Shown here in pieces: positions 20,141 through 30,340 of a stretch of DNA of 32,500 nt. The position numbers were made by a program, and so were the translations under genes. The notes under the pieces were generated by a model. It had not been told where the DNA came from. It did no database searches and saw only the letters and a program-made list of their open reading frames with translations. The DNA is from Actinidia chinensis. Lineage: Eukaryota; Streptophyta; Magnoliopsida; Ericales; Actinidiaceae. The first letter of the stretch is position 1. Each line of letters starts with the position of its first letter. The stretch covers positions 1-32,500 of the forward strand of contig VIGQ01001031.1 of NCBI GenBank assembly GCA_009663005.1. Reading direction: 5' to 3'.

Positions 20141-21462
20141 TCATTTGCCAACTGATACAATGGAGCACACTGTTTGTATGATGGTGAGTGACAGGAGAAT
20201 CACGGCTGCAACAATAGATATGACCCGCCATGGAGTCTTGAAATAGTCGCGTCTCAAGGTGGCCTTCCAATTGTGCCAAGGGATTTTGCAGTAATCATTT
20301 AGGTCGTCGATAAGTTCTGCAAAAAAGAAGTTGTCTAGGCTGTTCAACCAAGTTTCCATGCTGAGTTTGTTAATGAGATTCGATACATCGTTATTGTCAC
20401 CTATCCAATTTTTCATAACTCCACTTTCAACAAGATACTTCGCATCCTTGGAAGAGTCAATGAGATTATCAAGAAACCAGACATATTGAGTCATGTAACG
20501 CTCATTATCCATACACCGCTCAAACGCAAGAAGGTTTCGTAGCCAAACTTCTGTTCCATAAGCTATTACAAATTTTGGGATTTCCAGAACACCACTCGTA
20601 AATTTTATGTTAAATAGGTTTTTGCTTGAACTCACCTTAAATTTTATGCCAGCATTGTGGAGCTCTGTCGCAGTTGGTGATTTTACAAAACCGTTTCTCC
20701 ACTTGTGCGACTGTGATGTTCTGTTGGTGTGAAAACTGCTTATGCGATCAACAACGAAATGCTCCCCTCCCACTCTTGTGGACAAATCTTCTGGAATTAG
20801 GCCCATTAGTCCGTTAAACAACGGTAAGACATGGCCAAGGCTAAGCCAAATATGAATAGGGTCGACTCCTTTTTTCGTTAGGGACAATCATTTCAAGAAG
20901 CTCATTGAGAACAAAAAACGGAAGTTGATTTTCAAGCACTAAAAAGTCCTGATATATGTCCAGAATCATCACTGGCTTCCCAAACATAGGATCACCTGAA
21001 GTTATTGGAATGGAAACACAGCGCTTTAACAGGACTTCAATGACAAAGGCAGCATCCACAAGAATAATTTCCACGAACTTGTCACTGTCGAAGCTGATAG
21101 TTTCTGCATAATATTTTCGAATTAATTCTTCCTTTACCTTGATAAACTTGACAAGGTACTCTAAAGGCTTTTGTCTGTGTTGTAGGAAAATCCTTTAGGT
21201 AACCCACCATTTATGCTCTTCCTGGGTTTTAGGGTCGTCTTTGCATGGTGAAGGGGGGCCAATCGAGACTTTGAACAGTAGTGTAGTGTCTCTCTCTTTG
21301 AGTTGTCGAAGTCTTTGGGAACTCTAAGATGCAACATAGGGGATAGGGAGAACAAGTTGTCTACCTTTTCCTCAAAGAAATGACTAGTCCTTGTATGTCA
21401 ACTGAAGTGTCCATATTGCTGCTTTTTCGTTTCCTCTCTTTGCCTAGATTAGCATTTGCCAT
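20141..21462 (-). pseudogene. DUF247 (UPF0481) gene, nearly complete, interrupted by about three frameshifts, copy 2
   Basis: The ATG at 21462 (MANANLGKERKRKSSNMDTS) to the TGA at 20141-20143 spans about 440 codons, the usual family length, without introns. Open pieces follow one another in changing frames. The first is the N-terminus to about 21361. The second (21355-21161) contains SPMLHLRVPKDFD. The third (about 21160-20841) contains YYAETISFDSDKFVEIILVD and DIYQDFLVLENQLPFFVLNE. The fourth is a 248-codon C-terminal half (20887-20141) with NLFNIKFTSGVLEIPKF, YMTQYVWFLDNLIDSS, a WHNWKATLRRDYFKTPW stretch and one membrane helix (its residues about 221-241). All family landmarks are present. 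Each break could be explained by a single small indel. Likely a recent pseudogene, but sequencing error is a real alternative. Function unknown; membrane-anchored by family knowledge. Confidence 0.9.
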
Positions 21463-21955
21463 TCTATAAACTAACTGATGAAACAAAAAATAGGATCTCA
21501 AGAGAGACAAAAAATGTTTCTCATATACTGGTAAACAAGATAGAAATCCATTGCCATTTAACAAAAATCTACAGGAGGAGCTCTTTAAGGGTTGTTTTTG
21601 TTATCACTCAAGAATCTGCAATTTGTCTCATGATTGAAATTTGAGTGTTTTTGGAAAAAGCTTATATGTTTTGCCGAGGATCTGTTTATGACATCTGCCT
21701 GATAAATTTAATAGGGATAGAAGTGTGGGTTTTTGTTTAAAACTTTCCTATTCTACCTTTGTGCACAATTGGGAACTTTGGATCGGATTTAGTTGCTCTT
21801 TTGTGCTGTTAGTACGGACTTAATCCATTTTCAATAGAGAAATTCTAATACTTCTTCATAGTTACTGAATAAATTACTCCATACTCACATCGTGTAGGCT
21901 CCATACTATCACTTGGTTATAGGGCGCACACCCATGTGATATCGAGTCATTCCTT
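21463..21955. repeat. 5' flank of DUF247 copy 2
   Basis: It is a paralogue of 7707-8247. It would contain the promoter of the minus-strand gene. No core promoter element is convincing. Confidence 0.55.
21866..21955. mobile_element. Foldback MITE, paralogue of 8153-8247
   Basis: The left arm 'gaataaattactccatactc' is intact and the right arm is eroded ('gatatcgagtcattcc'). It shares its position with the copy beside the first DUF247 pseudogene. Confidence 0.6.
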
Positions 21956-21974
21956 CAAAAGTAATCTATGAGTA

Positions 21975-22442
21975 TACAATATTATCTTTCAATATGGCTA
22001 TGGGCTTCCCCCAACAAGAAACAATAGTGTATCTTCTTTTACGCTGTCCTTTTGCTCCAAAAGTTCAATGGCTTTGGAATCGTGTTTTTAGAAGAAATTT
22101 GTGTGAATGCGAAAATGATCCACTATCATCCCTCCTTGATCTCTTGGGGTACAGCGGAGTGGAAATTGAAGAAGAGAATGCTTTGGTTTGGCTTCTGGAG
22201 AGCGATGAGGATTTTTTGTTAAAGTCTTTCTATGAAGTTATCAAGGTTAGCAATGACTCTCAAAATATATATATATTTTGGAATCCATGTTTTATGCAAT
22301 GTTATGGAGTCTCTCGCTGTCAATGCTAAACTGGTTTTTGAAGGCTACCGATCTAGTTGGGTTGAAGTTGCAGAGTCAACCAAATCAAGAACAGCTTCAT
22401 GGGTCATAGCTGCGAAAAATATCGAGGATTTCAAGATTTAAT
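21975..22442 (+). mobile_element. LINE ORF2 fragment (copy 2, 5' part)
   Basis: The plus-strand frame 21994-22329 encodes ETIVYLLLRCPFAPKVQWLW, like the zinc-binding end of plant LINE reverse transcriptases. Directly after it comes WNRVFRRN..LLDLLG....ENALVWLLESDEDFLLKSFYEVI, the segment that normally lies before that zinc-binding domain. The order therefore suggests a joined or rearranged fragment. A second frame continues to 22441 with SSWVEVAESTKSRTASWVIA. There is no catalytic reverse transcriptase domain. It is interrupted on its right by a solo LTR. Confidence 0.55.
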
Positions 22443-23614
22443 TGTTGAAAAATAGGTTTTTAATCCAGAATTTTTCAGAATTTTTTGACTAAGTTCAACC
22501 TAAAAAATAAATGAGTTCCGTCAATTTTTTGAGCGGTTCTAAATGGCAACGTGTTTTCCTATACGTGAAGACGAACATCAAGTATTTGGTTTTAAAACTA
22601 TTTACAATTGCATGAGAAATTGACATCAAAGTGAGCTACCTTGACGGGATAAACTTGGTGTCTTGAATTTTTAGTTTGTCCCACATTAGGAAAAAGTGGA
22701 ATATAAAGTACTTTATAAAGTCAACGTTCCTCCTTGGGTGGGCCCTAAGAGGTACCCAAGTTCTTGACGGAGGGTCCCCAAGGCGTTATGGATGGGCGTG
22801 TGCCAGCAATTGACTGGTTTAAAATTTCACATGCTCGCCGGGAGGCTTCCTCTCCTCTTTTCTTGGGCTTGGACTTGGGCGCGGGTGTGAGTCGGACAAT
22901 TATATTTTTTATAGAAAATTAATTTATTTTTAATAAATAATTTTTTTTGTAAATTGCAGTTTTGTCCCCGAATAATTATCTTTCCCATCAGTTCCCGAAC
23001 AATTGTGTCTTTTCGGATTAGTCCGAATAGTTGTATCCTTCAGATTCATCCTGAACTAATGGCATCTGTTTGTTTTTAGGCCCGTAATTAAATTTTACAC
23101 AAATAAATCCTTTGAAAGGGTTGCTTCCTTAATGAAGAGTTGCATCCTCTTTCAACACCACTTAATTTTCCTATAATACCCCATTCCTCCAGCAGTTTAA
23201 GACACTGAATTTTTTTATTCGTCTAAAAAAAGTGTTTCTATAAATCCTCATATTGTTCATTATTTTCATTCCAAGAAAGAGATTTTTATACATAAATTTG
23301 ATTCGCCAGACTTAAAATTCGAAGTGTTTTGATTTCAAGTAGATCGTTGGATCACGAGAGACATATGCTAGTCAACTCGTAGCACCGAAGCGAGGACGAA
23401 TTTTATCTTACGGAATTTGTCAAACACAAGCCGCGATCACTCATTGTTTGATTATACTTATACAAATGGTATGTTAATATGTTGCTGTTTATGAATTTAC
23501 GTTAAATAAGAAAGTAAAATCTCCTGTTGAGAATTAACTACAAGGTTTTATCAACCTATTTCGTTTCTTAACTAATTGCTATTCTCTTAAGTACTTAAAC
23601 AGATTTTTCCTACA
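22443..23614. mobile_element. Solo LTR, 1172 bp, probably Ty1/copia
   Basis: The paralogous block at about 391-412 reads straight through ('gattaattcgttgcattgat'), so the insert is defined by an empty site. It begins TGTTGAAAAATAGG and ends TTTTTCCTACA, giving the TG...CA ends with a short imperfect inverted repeat expected of an LTR. The flanks are ttaat and aaaat, a degraded 5-bp duplication. Inside are a TATA-like CTATAAATC (about 23238-23246) and a 'gtcccacattaggaaaaagt' phrase resembling many plant copia LTRs. There are no gag/pol genes and no second LTR, so it has probably been reduced by LTR-LTR recombination. Confidence 0.8.
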
Positions 23615-23835
23615 AAAATTTGTTGCATTGATGGTGTTATACTATGAAGATCATTACTGATTTCCCCCTTTTAAGTTAATTTTGCTCCTTTTGTTCTAAT
23701 TCAAGAGGAGGGGAATTTTTTTTTTTGTATCAAGGCTGTGAATTGTTTTGATTTTGTTTACATATGTATATTGGGGTTTGATTGTTGGTCTCTTGCCAAC
23801 ATTTTTGGCAATTATGTTCTTTTTTTGATAAGAAA
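23615..23835 (+). mobile_element. LINE 3' tail (copy 2, 3' part)
   Basis: It is a paralogue of 403-720 with an internal deletion of the 'cagcctagttggg' part. It resumes the LINE-derived block exactly where 22442 stops. Confidence 0.5.
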
Positions 23836-24560
23836 AATGGTAGAATATTCAATGTTATTGCTTTAATTCTTTAAAGAATTTGATGTTATGGTTATTCACA
23901 TATCGTAGTTGTAAGAACTCTTGAAACACGATTTTCTTTATCGTGCATTGATCCACGCCTTTAGGGCCAGTGATTTTTACACTAATTGGAATTTTTTTTT
24001 TCACACCAAAGCTTTGATAAATACACAGCCTAAGTTCTATAGCCAGACACATCTTGGAGATCTACCAAGAAATGCATATAATATTATAATTCTAAAGGGG
24101 CTTTAGTCTCTAGCAACCTTTGAATCATTTCTCTCTGTCATGCCCAAATAGCATAGACTAAAGTGGAATAATTTTACAGAACGAAAGAAGCTAAAAGGAA
24201 GACCGTTGATACCAAATATTTTGCCATCTCAGAACTCTCTCTCAAGCCTAAAGGCAAAAGTCTGACCATATTATAACAAGTATTAAAAAATTTAGACCGA
24301 AATTGAGCACGCGAGGCTCATAATTGGTCCCTGTAGTTTGTCCATAGTTTTCGAAAGCTTTCACTCCGTCCATGTTTTAACGGATAGACTACTTAAATCA
24401 AATCAAATTAAATTGTGCTAATTGTTTTAAATTAAAACATGGGACCAAAGTGCAACTTAATCACAATACAAGTGAATAATGTGAAAATTAAGCTTATAAA
24501 ACTTTACCAAAATCTTTTCTGCAATTCGCACTTGATTTGGAAAAGCAAATCTGTCTAAGT
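23836..24560. repeat. Duplicated non-coding block, paralogue of 721-1470
   Basis: The match is collinear with the start of the window. A 65-codon minus-strand frame (23855-24052, with SVKITGPKGVDQCTIKKI) is open here but interrupted in the paralogue. I do not recognise it, and it could be a relic of an unrelated exon. Confidence 0.55.
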
Positions 24561-25440
24561 TGGAAAAAAACCACATAAAACCACATCAAGGCCTAAGAGA
24601 TTTATTTGGGTGGAGGATTTTGAATTATAAAACATAAAACATTATAAATTTATGGTAAGAAATATAATATTAATTTAATTATGAGTGATTGAATCCAGAT
24701 AATTTAAATATTTTATTAGCTAATTTAATATAAAATTAAATTGATTTTAATGTACTATTTGACCAGAATTGTCGTTATCACATTTTGGCACTGCTAATCA
24801 AATGAAATAGGGTAAATTTACTAACCTTCACGAGTTTATGAAAAATACAACTACCTTATGTGGTTTCTGAAATATTGCTGATCTTTTTTATTTTTTAAAA
24901 TTATTGTCAAGATGCCGCCATAAAACTATTTTTTTATAAAAATGACAATATTGTCCTTTTGTTTAGGGTTTTTAATTTTTTTTCTTAATATACTAATTAA
25001 AAATAAATAAATATTCTCTTATTAAAAAATTAAATTAATATTAAAATTTATTTTTTAAATATGTTTAGATTAAGAATATTTAAAAGTAAAATATTTAGAG
25101 AGAGATTCACAGTATTTGGATGCAATTAAGAGCTAATATAAAGCAGATCTATGAATTGTAGAGCAAACGTTCGTACAGCTTTATACTTATTCCACTAGGA
25201 GAAAGCAAGAACTAAGCAAAATATATGAGAGAGAGAGAGAGAGAGGAGGCAAACCTGCAAATTCTATAGGGCATAAATAACATGGACGGTGGCACTGGAA
25301 AAAGCGTGGATTTGGTTCTTCTTTACTCCATGGATAACTTTTGTTTATAGACCCATTTTCTCTCACCTTCAATTAAAGTCAATTCAACTGCACTCTCTCC
25401 ATTGTGTGAACACGTGACTATTATGGGTGCGTAGCACAAA
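24561..25440. repeat. AT-rich stretch and block gamma, copy II
   Basis: 24561-24820 is AT-rich with nothing recognised. 24820-24890 resembles the end of the TIR elements described here ('gggtaaatttactaacctt'). 24990-25440 is the paralogue of 8460-8945. A (GA)n run lies at 25227-25247. No gene is seen; the minus-strand frame at 25187-25372 is within the repeat. Confidence 0.5.
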
Positions 25441-25646
25441 TGCCACACAATTTAGGACTTATTTGGTGTTTTGAAATTGGAAAATTGCTTTATAGAGGGC
25501 AAATTCTTGGTTTTTGTGAGTAAATTTCACTAACTTTTTTTGAGATTTTTTGACAAATATAGTTACTTTTTTTGTAGTTTTTAAAATAACATTGACATCT
25601 ATTACTTTTGAACCTATTGTCAAGAGTGAGGTTAAATTTTTTTTTA
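25441..25646. other. Short AT-rich stretch
   Basis: This sequence precedes the foldback element and has no gene. Overlapping frames on both strands reflect A/T richness. Confidence 0.35.
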
Positions 25647-26511
25647 GGAATAACTTCACCTACACTCCTGAGGTTTTCCATAATTGCACTGACCTCCCAT
25701 GTGGTTTTAAAAATGGCACTAAACCTCTCTTGTCAGAGCAAAAATGGCCAGTATAACCCCTGACTTCCCCGGCGATTTTTTTTACTTTTTTTGTTTTTTA
25801 ATCATTTTTATTTATTTATTTAATCTAATTATTTATTGATCAATTTTTTTAAGGAGGGATAAATAATTTTTTTATTATATATTTGTATTTTTTAGTTTTT
25901 TTTCATAATGATTGTTAATAAAAAATACAATAAAAAATAAAAATTTAGCCAAGTTTCGTATCTAATGTACTGAACTTTTGATACCTGATTTGCATATTTA
26001 TTTGGAAGTCAAGATCCACTGATCAAGGTTAGCCTCATCACTTGGGCATTATCAAAGTGTTGATTAAACGATAAAAAAAACTTTAAAAAAACATCCAAAA
26101 ACCAAAATACTTAAAAAAAAATTTAAAAATTAGGCAAATGCCTTTAATTAATGGGTTTAAGATATTTTATAATTTATACATATAACTAAAAAGTTTAACA
26201 ATTTTTCAAAATAGAATGATAGATTATTTGTGAACTAAATTGTGGGGTCTTATTTTTATTTTATTTAGTTTTTATTAAAAATTAATTAAAAAAAAATTTA
26301 AAAAACACAAATATATAATAAAAAAAATATTTATCCAAAAAAAAACTGATCCAAAAAAAAATAAATTAGATTAAAAAGTAAATAAAAATGATTAACAGAA
26401 AAACTAAAAAAAATTAGGGGCTAGGGTCAGGGGCATAATGGTCATTTTCGCTCTGACAATGGAGGTCAGTACAATTATGAAAAACCTCAGGGGGTGTAGG
26501 TAAAGTTATCC
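25647..26511. mobile_element. Long-TIR foldback element, 865 bp
   Basis: The left end GGAATAACTTCACCTACAC is mirrored by GGATAACTTTACCTACACC on the minus strand at the right end. The match continues for about 85 bp (CCTGAGGTTTT, CATAATTG, ACTGACCTCC, GTCAGAGC). The flanks are an A(T)9A and an A(T)7A tract, consistent with a 9-11 bp duplication. The paralogous site at about 11490 ('aaaagttttttatttttaaa') is empty. The interior is A/T-rich and matches 28853-29840 closely, including 'tttggaagtcaagat' and 'cacttgggcattatcaaagt'. No transposase is seen. It is probably a Mutator-like derivative. Confidence 0.8.
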
Positions 26512-27075
26512 ATTTTTTTATATATAAAATGACAAATTGGCCTTATATTTAGGAATTTTAAATTTATTTTCTCATTACACCAATTAAAATAAGTAGATAT
26601 TATCTTTAAAAAAATAATAAACAAAAATATATTTTATTGTCATTTAGATTAAGAGCACTTAAAAAGTAAAATTATTTGGATCAATTTTAAAATAAAATTT
26701 TTCATTGATAACAAAGTTTTATTTTTTAAATACGTTTCGATTAGGAGTACTTAAAAAGTAAATTATTTCGATCAATTATTTTTGAAAAAAATTACGTGTT
26801 GATAAAAAAATAATTTATTTATTTATAAATAAATGGTATTTTGATAGAAAACAAAGAATAATTATTTTATTTTAATGGCGGTATTGAGAAAAAAATTAAA
26901 AATCCTAAATATAAATTCAATCTTATCATTTTTGTACAAAAATTAGATTTAATAGATATCTTGATAATAATTTTTATAAATAAAGAAGACCAGTATACTT
27001 TTAGAAATTATAGAAAATATGACTATTAGTGAAATTTATACCTCCATGTATAACTATTTTTTGTAGACCAAGTTT
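26512..27075. repeat. AT-rich repeat, paralogue of 11490-11950 and 12510-12560
   Basis: It follows the same order as the first copy but lacks the hAT-like MITE, giving the empty site used above. It carries about 70 bp extra at 26955-27020. No gene is seen. Confidence 0.6.
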
Positions 27076-27083
27076 CTCTCAAC

Positions 27084-27559
27084 TAAGCCACATCAAAAAG
27101 CTCGGGGACCATGGCCTGACCCAGATTCGGCTCAACTCAATGGGTTTTGACCTGACTTATGGCTTCAAAGGTCCAAGCCGGTTCAGCCGCAGGGAATAAA
27201 TATGAGTTAGATTGGAGTTGGGTCCAATTTTTAATCCGTGGGCCTCCCACAACGCTGAAATTTATCAACAAAATCGGTAGTCCTGCCCGTGGACATCTGT
27301 GGTCCAATGGCCCACTCAAAGACATTAATTTTTTTATAATATTTTATATATAAATAATCAATATCTATGAATGATTTTATATAATTACGCATTATTTTTT
27401 TAATTTAAAATAAAATATATTTTATTATTTAAAAATCTATGGGCCCAGATCCGGCCCGTATGTCCAAACCTCTTAAGACTCAGGGACCAGACTAGTGTCT
27501 CATCTTTCAAGTCCGGCCCGAGCCCAGTCTGATCCAAGCTTGGCCCATGACGACCCTTA
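27084..27559. mobile_element. hAT-like MITE, 476 bp, 8-bp target duplication
   Basis: It is flanked by CTCTCAAC (27076-27083 and 27560-27567). The right end, read on the minus strand, is TAAGGGTCGTCATGGGCC, almost identical to the left end of the MITE at 11960. The left end TAAGCCACATCAA is eroded. The paralogue at about 12555-12575 has a single 'tctctcaacttcaag', which is the empty site. It is inverted relative to the first member. Frames at 27137-27353 on both strands are within the element. Confidence 0.85.
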
Positions 27560-27567
27560 CTCTCAAC

Positions 27568-27697
27568 TTCAAGTCAATTCAACTGCACTCTCTCTCCCAT
27601 GTGTGAACACATGACTATGTGCATGGTACATAGTAAATTGAACATCTCCTTCACACACTAACGTGTGTTTAATTTTCTAGTGGCACATACACGTAAT
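27568..27697. repeat. Composite-block leader segment, copy 3
   Basis: It continues the match to 12560-12720 and 8860-8970 ('tcaattcaactgcactctct', 'gtgtgaacacatgactatgt', 'tttaattttctagtggcaca'). Confidence 0.55.
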
Positions 27698-28262
27698 AAT
27701 CACGACTGTTTGTATGAAGGTGAGCAACGGGAGAATTTTAGCCACAACAATAGGTATGACCCTCCTCGGATTTGAATGTGAGAAATAGGAGAATCTTGTC
27801 CACAACAACAAATATGACCCATCACGGAGTCTGAAAATAGTCACGACTTTTTGTGTGGAGGCGAACAATAGGAGAATCACAGCCACAACAACATATATGA
27901 CCCGCCACAAAGGTGAAGTTGAGCAATAGTGGAATCGCAGTCACTACAACATATACAAACCACCACGGAGTTTGAAAATAGTTGCGACTGTGTATGTGAA
28001 TGTGAGCAACATGAGAATCTAAGTCACAACAACATATAAGAACCGCCATGGAGTCTGGAAATAGTCACGCTTCAAATTGGCCTTCCACTTGTGCCAATTT
28101 TGCGGTGGTCATTTAGTTGTTTGTAAAGTTGAAAAAAATAGGTGTGGCTTGGGGCCATGAAAGCTTCTTTAAGTACCTCCACATCCTCAGAAGAGTCGAT
28201 GAGATTGTCAAGAAACCAAACATATTAAGTCATGGAACACTCCTTATAAACCAATTAGACTT
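27690..28262 (-). pseudogene. DUF247 C-terminal pseudogene with five tandem membrane-anchor modules (composite block 3)
   Basis: From 28060 to 28262 the minus strand matches the DUF247 region from the FLDNLIDSS segment to the W..WK start of the C-terminus, with a large internal loss. Where a normal gene has one anchor helix, 27698-28060 holds five consecutive units: full (84 bp), short (about 63 bp), full, short, full. Frames at 27822-28049 and 27677-27910 show repeated pieces such as YFQTPWWFVYVVV, WRVIYVVVAVILLL and RVIPIVVAKILPLL. This is the best-preserved of the three amplified sets. Stops and frame changes mean it is not an intact gene. The family identity is secure because unit e continues directly into the DUF247 sequence. 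Confidence 0.8.
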
Positions 28263-28593
28263 ATTTGGAGAGAAAATCAAAATACAAGGTTAAAATTGTA
28301 AGATTTAAAAATACAAGTGCCAAATTGTTGATGGATAAGACTATAGAGATCATTTTTGTAATTTACCCTGATATTTATAATGCTTCAGTTGAGTCCTAAT
28401 AATTGGAATTTGAGTTTCAGAAGAAGTTTATTTTGGTTGGGAGGAATCTCTTGATGACAATTTGTTTGTATCACTAATTAAGTGTAAGTGGTATCTCCTC
28501 CCTAGATGGATAATTTATTTAAAGGAATATTATGAGATGGAATGGATTGAATTCGGCATTTCTCTGAACCCGTGAATTAGACAGTGAATACAA
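28263..28593. repeat. Composite-block segment, copy 3
   Basis: It matches 15183-15540 ('agagaaaatcaaaatacaag', 'gggaggaatctcttgatgac', 'cccgtgaattagac'). No gene is seen. Confidence 0.6.
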
Positions 28594-28596
28594 TTA

Positions 28597-28829
28597 GGCT
28601 TCGTTGACCCAGCTTTTTCAGTTTTTTTTTTGGGCTTTTTTGGCTTAAATAAGCAAAAAAAGCCAATCAGAGTTAGTTTTTTGCTTTTCTGATTTTGCTT
28701 TTTTTGCTTGAGTTTTAGTTAAACATATAGCCACAAAAGCAAAAAAATCAAAAATCTTGGCCTTATTTGATAGCAAGCTTAAAAAAGCTTGGTTTTTAAC
28801 CCCCCCCCCCCGCATTCCCAAACGGAGCC
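28597..28829. mobile_element. Tourist-like MITE, 233 bp, TTA target duplication
   Basis: The ends are GGCTTCGTTGACC and, inverted, CCAAACGGAGCC. TTA lies on both sides (28594-28596 and 28830-28832), and the paralogue reads uninterrupted 'caattagtctatc' at about 15535. It belongs to the same family as 9756-10007, sharing 'tttttgcttttctgattttt' and 'agccacaaaagcaaaaaaat'. A C12 run at about 28800-28811 lies near its right end. Confidence 0.85.
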
Positions 28830-28852
28830 TTAGCTATCAGTTTTTTTTCTAT

Positions 28853-29840
28853 GGGATAATTTCACCCACACCGCCTGATTTTTTCATAAGGCACGGACCT
28901 CCCCTGTAGTTTTTAAAAAAATGGCACTGATCTCCCCTGTCAGAGCGAAAATAACCATTATGGCCCGCTGACCCCAGCCCCCCACCCCCATCCCACCCCA
29001 CTCCCCACCCGTCCGCTATTTTTTTTAGTTTTTTTTTTAGTTTTTCTTTTAATCATTTTTATTTACTTTTTTAACATTTATTTTTTTGATCAGTGTTTTT
29101 TTTTTTGGATAAATAAATTTTTTTATTATATGTTAGTGTTTTTTTTAGTTTTATTTATTTTTTTTCATTAATTAATTTTTAATAAAAATAATAAAATAAA
29201 AATTTAGTCAAGTTTCACATCTATTGTACTGAATTTTTGATACCTGATGCATATTTATTTGGAAGTCAAGATTAATGACAAGGTTAGCCTTCATCACTTG
29301 GGCATTATCAAAGTGTTGATGAAACGATAACAAAATAAAAAAACTCAGAAACCAAAAATACTTAAATTTTAAAAAAACTTAGGCCAAATTGGCCTTTAAT
29401 AATGGGTTTTTAAGACATTTATAATTTTATACATACAACTAAAAAATTGTGTACAATTTTTCAAATATAATGAATTAGAATTTGTGAACTTAAAATTTGT
29501 TGTTCTCTTTTTTTTTTATGTTTATTTATTTTTTTATTAAAAATTAATTAAGGAAAAAAAATAAAAAAAAAACACAAACATATAATAAAAAAATTATTGA
29601 TAAAAAAAAAAAACTGATCAAAAAAAAAAAAAGATTATAAAAAGTAAATACAAATGATTTAAAAGAAAAAAACTATAAAAAAAAACTAAAAAAATCACGG
29701 GGGAGGGGGCTGGGATTCAGGGGCCATATGGTCATTTTTGCTCTGACATGGGCAGAAGGGGTCAGTGCCAGTTTTTTTTTTAAAAGCACCAAGGAGGTCA
29801 ATGCCATTATAAAAACTCAGGGGTGTAGTAAAGCTTATCC
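28853..29840. mobile_element. Long-TIR foldback element, about 988 bp
   Basis: The left end GGGATAATTTCACCCACACC is mirrored by GGATAAGCTTTACTACACCC at the right. The flanks are TTTTCTAT on both sides, a perfect 8-bp match and 9 bp with one mismatch. The empty site is in block 1 at about 9575-9586. Both arms carry 'gtcagagcgaaaa..accattatggccc'. The T-rich left arm and A-rich right arm can pair for about 350 bp. It is closely related to 25647-26511. Confidence 0.8.
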
Positions 29841-30340
29841 TTTTCTATAGCACAAAGTTCATGAACCTATAAATTTATGGCTAATGAATGAATTTCAGAT
29901 GTGATAATCTTTGGCTTTTATTTATTTAATTTAATATGCTTAGGGTTTGGGAAGAGGGTGTTGCTTGTACTGCAATCAATTATCTAAAGATTTTTAAAAA
30001 AATTACACAAATATTATTTTTTTTGAAAAAATTACAATAAAAATTCTGAGGTTTTAAACAATTTTCAAACAAAACATTAATTATTTATTTTTTTTATTAA
30101 AATCATAAAATTTTGAACTATATAAATGCAAGCCTTTTGTCAATGTTCTTTGGATGCATGCTTAACGAATAGAATACAAAACAAATAATAATCGCATCTC
30201 TTTCTTTACAAACATAGTAAAAATGACATGTTTATCCTCTTTTATATTCTTCTAATGACATCTTTTTAAAGTTTATGTATATATATTTTTTAAATTACCT
30301 TAAAATATAAAGGAGCACTAGTTCCCAAAAACTCTTGATC
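29841..30340. repeat. Composite-block segment, copy 3
   Basis: It matches 9575-9700 plus 10600-10919 and 15545-16080 ('atgaatgaatttca', 'ttaaaatcataaaatttt', 'ttggatgcatgcttaacgaa'). No gene is seen. Confidence 0.6.

Noticed and set aside
23855..24052. 65-codon minus-strand frame with SVKITGPKGVDQCTIKKI
   Set aside because: It is open in only one of two paralogous copies, and I recognise no family; it is kept only as a note in the repeat entry.
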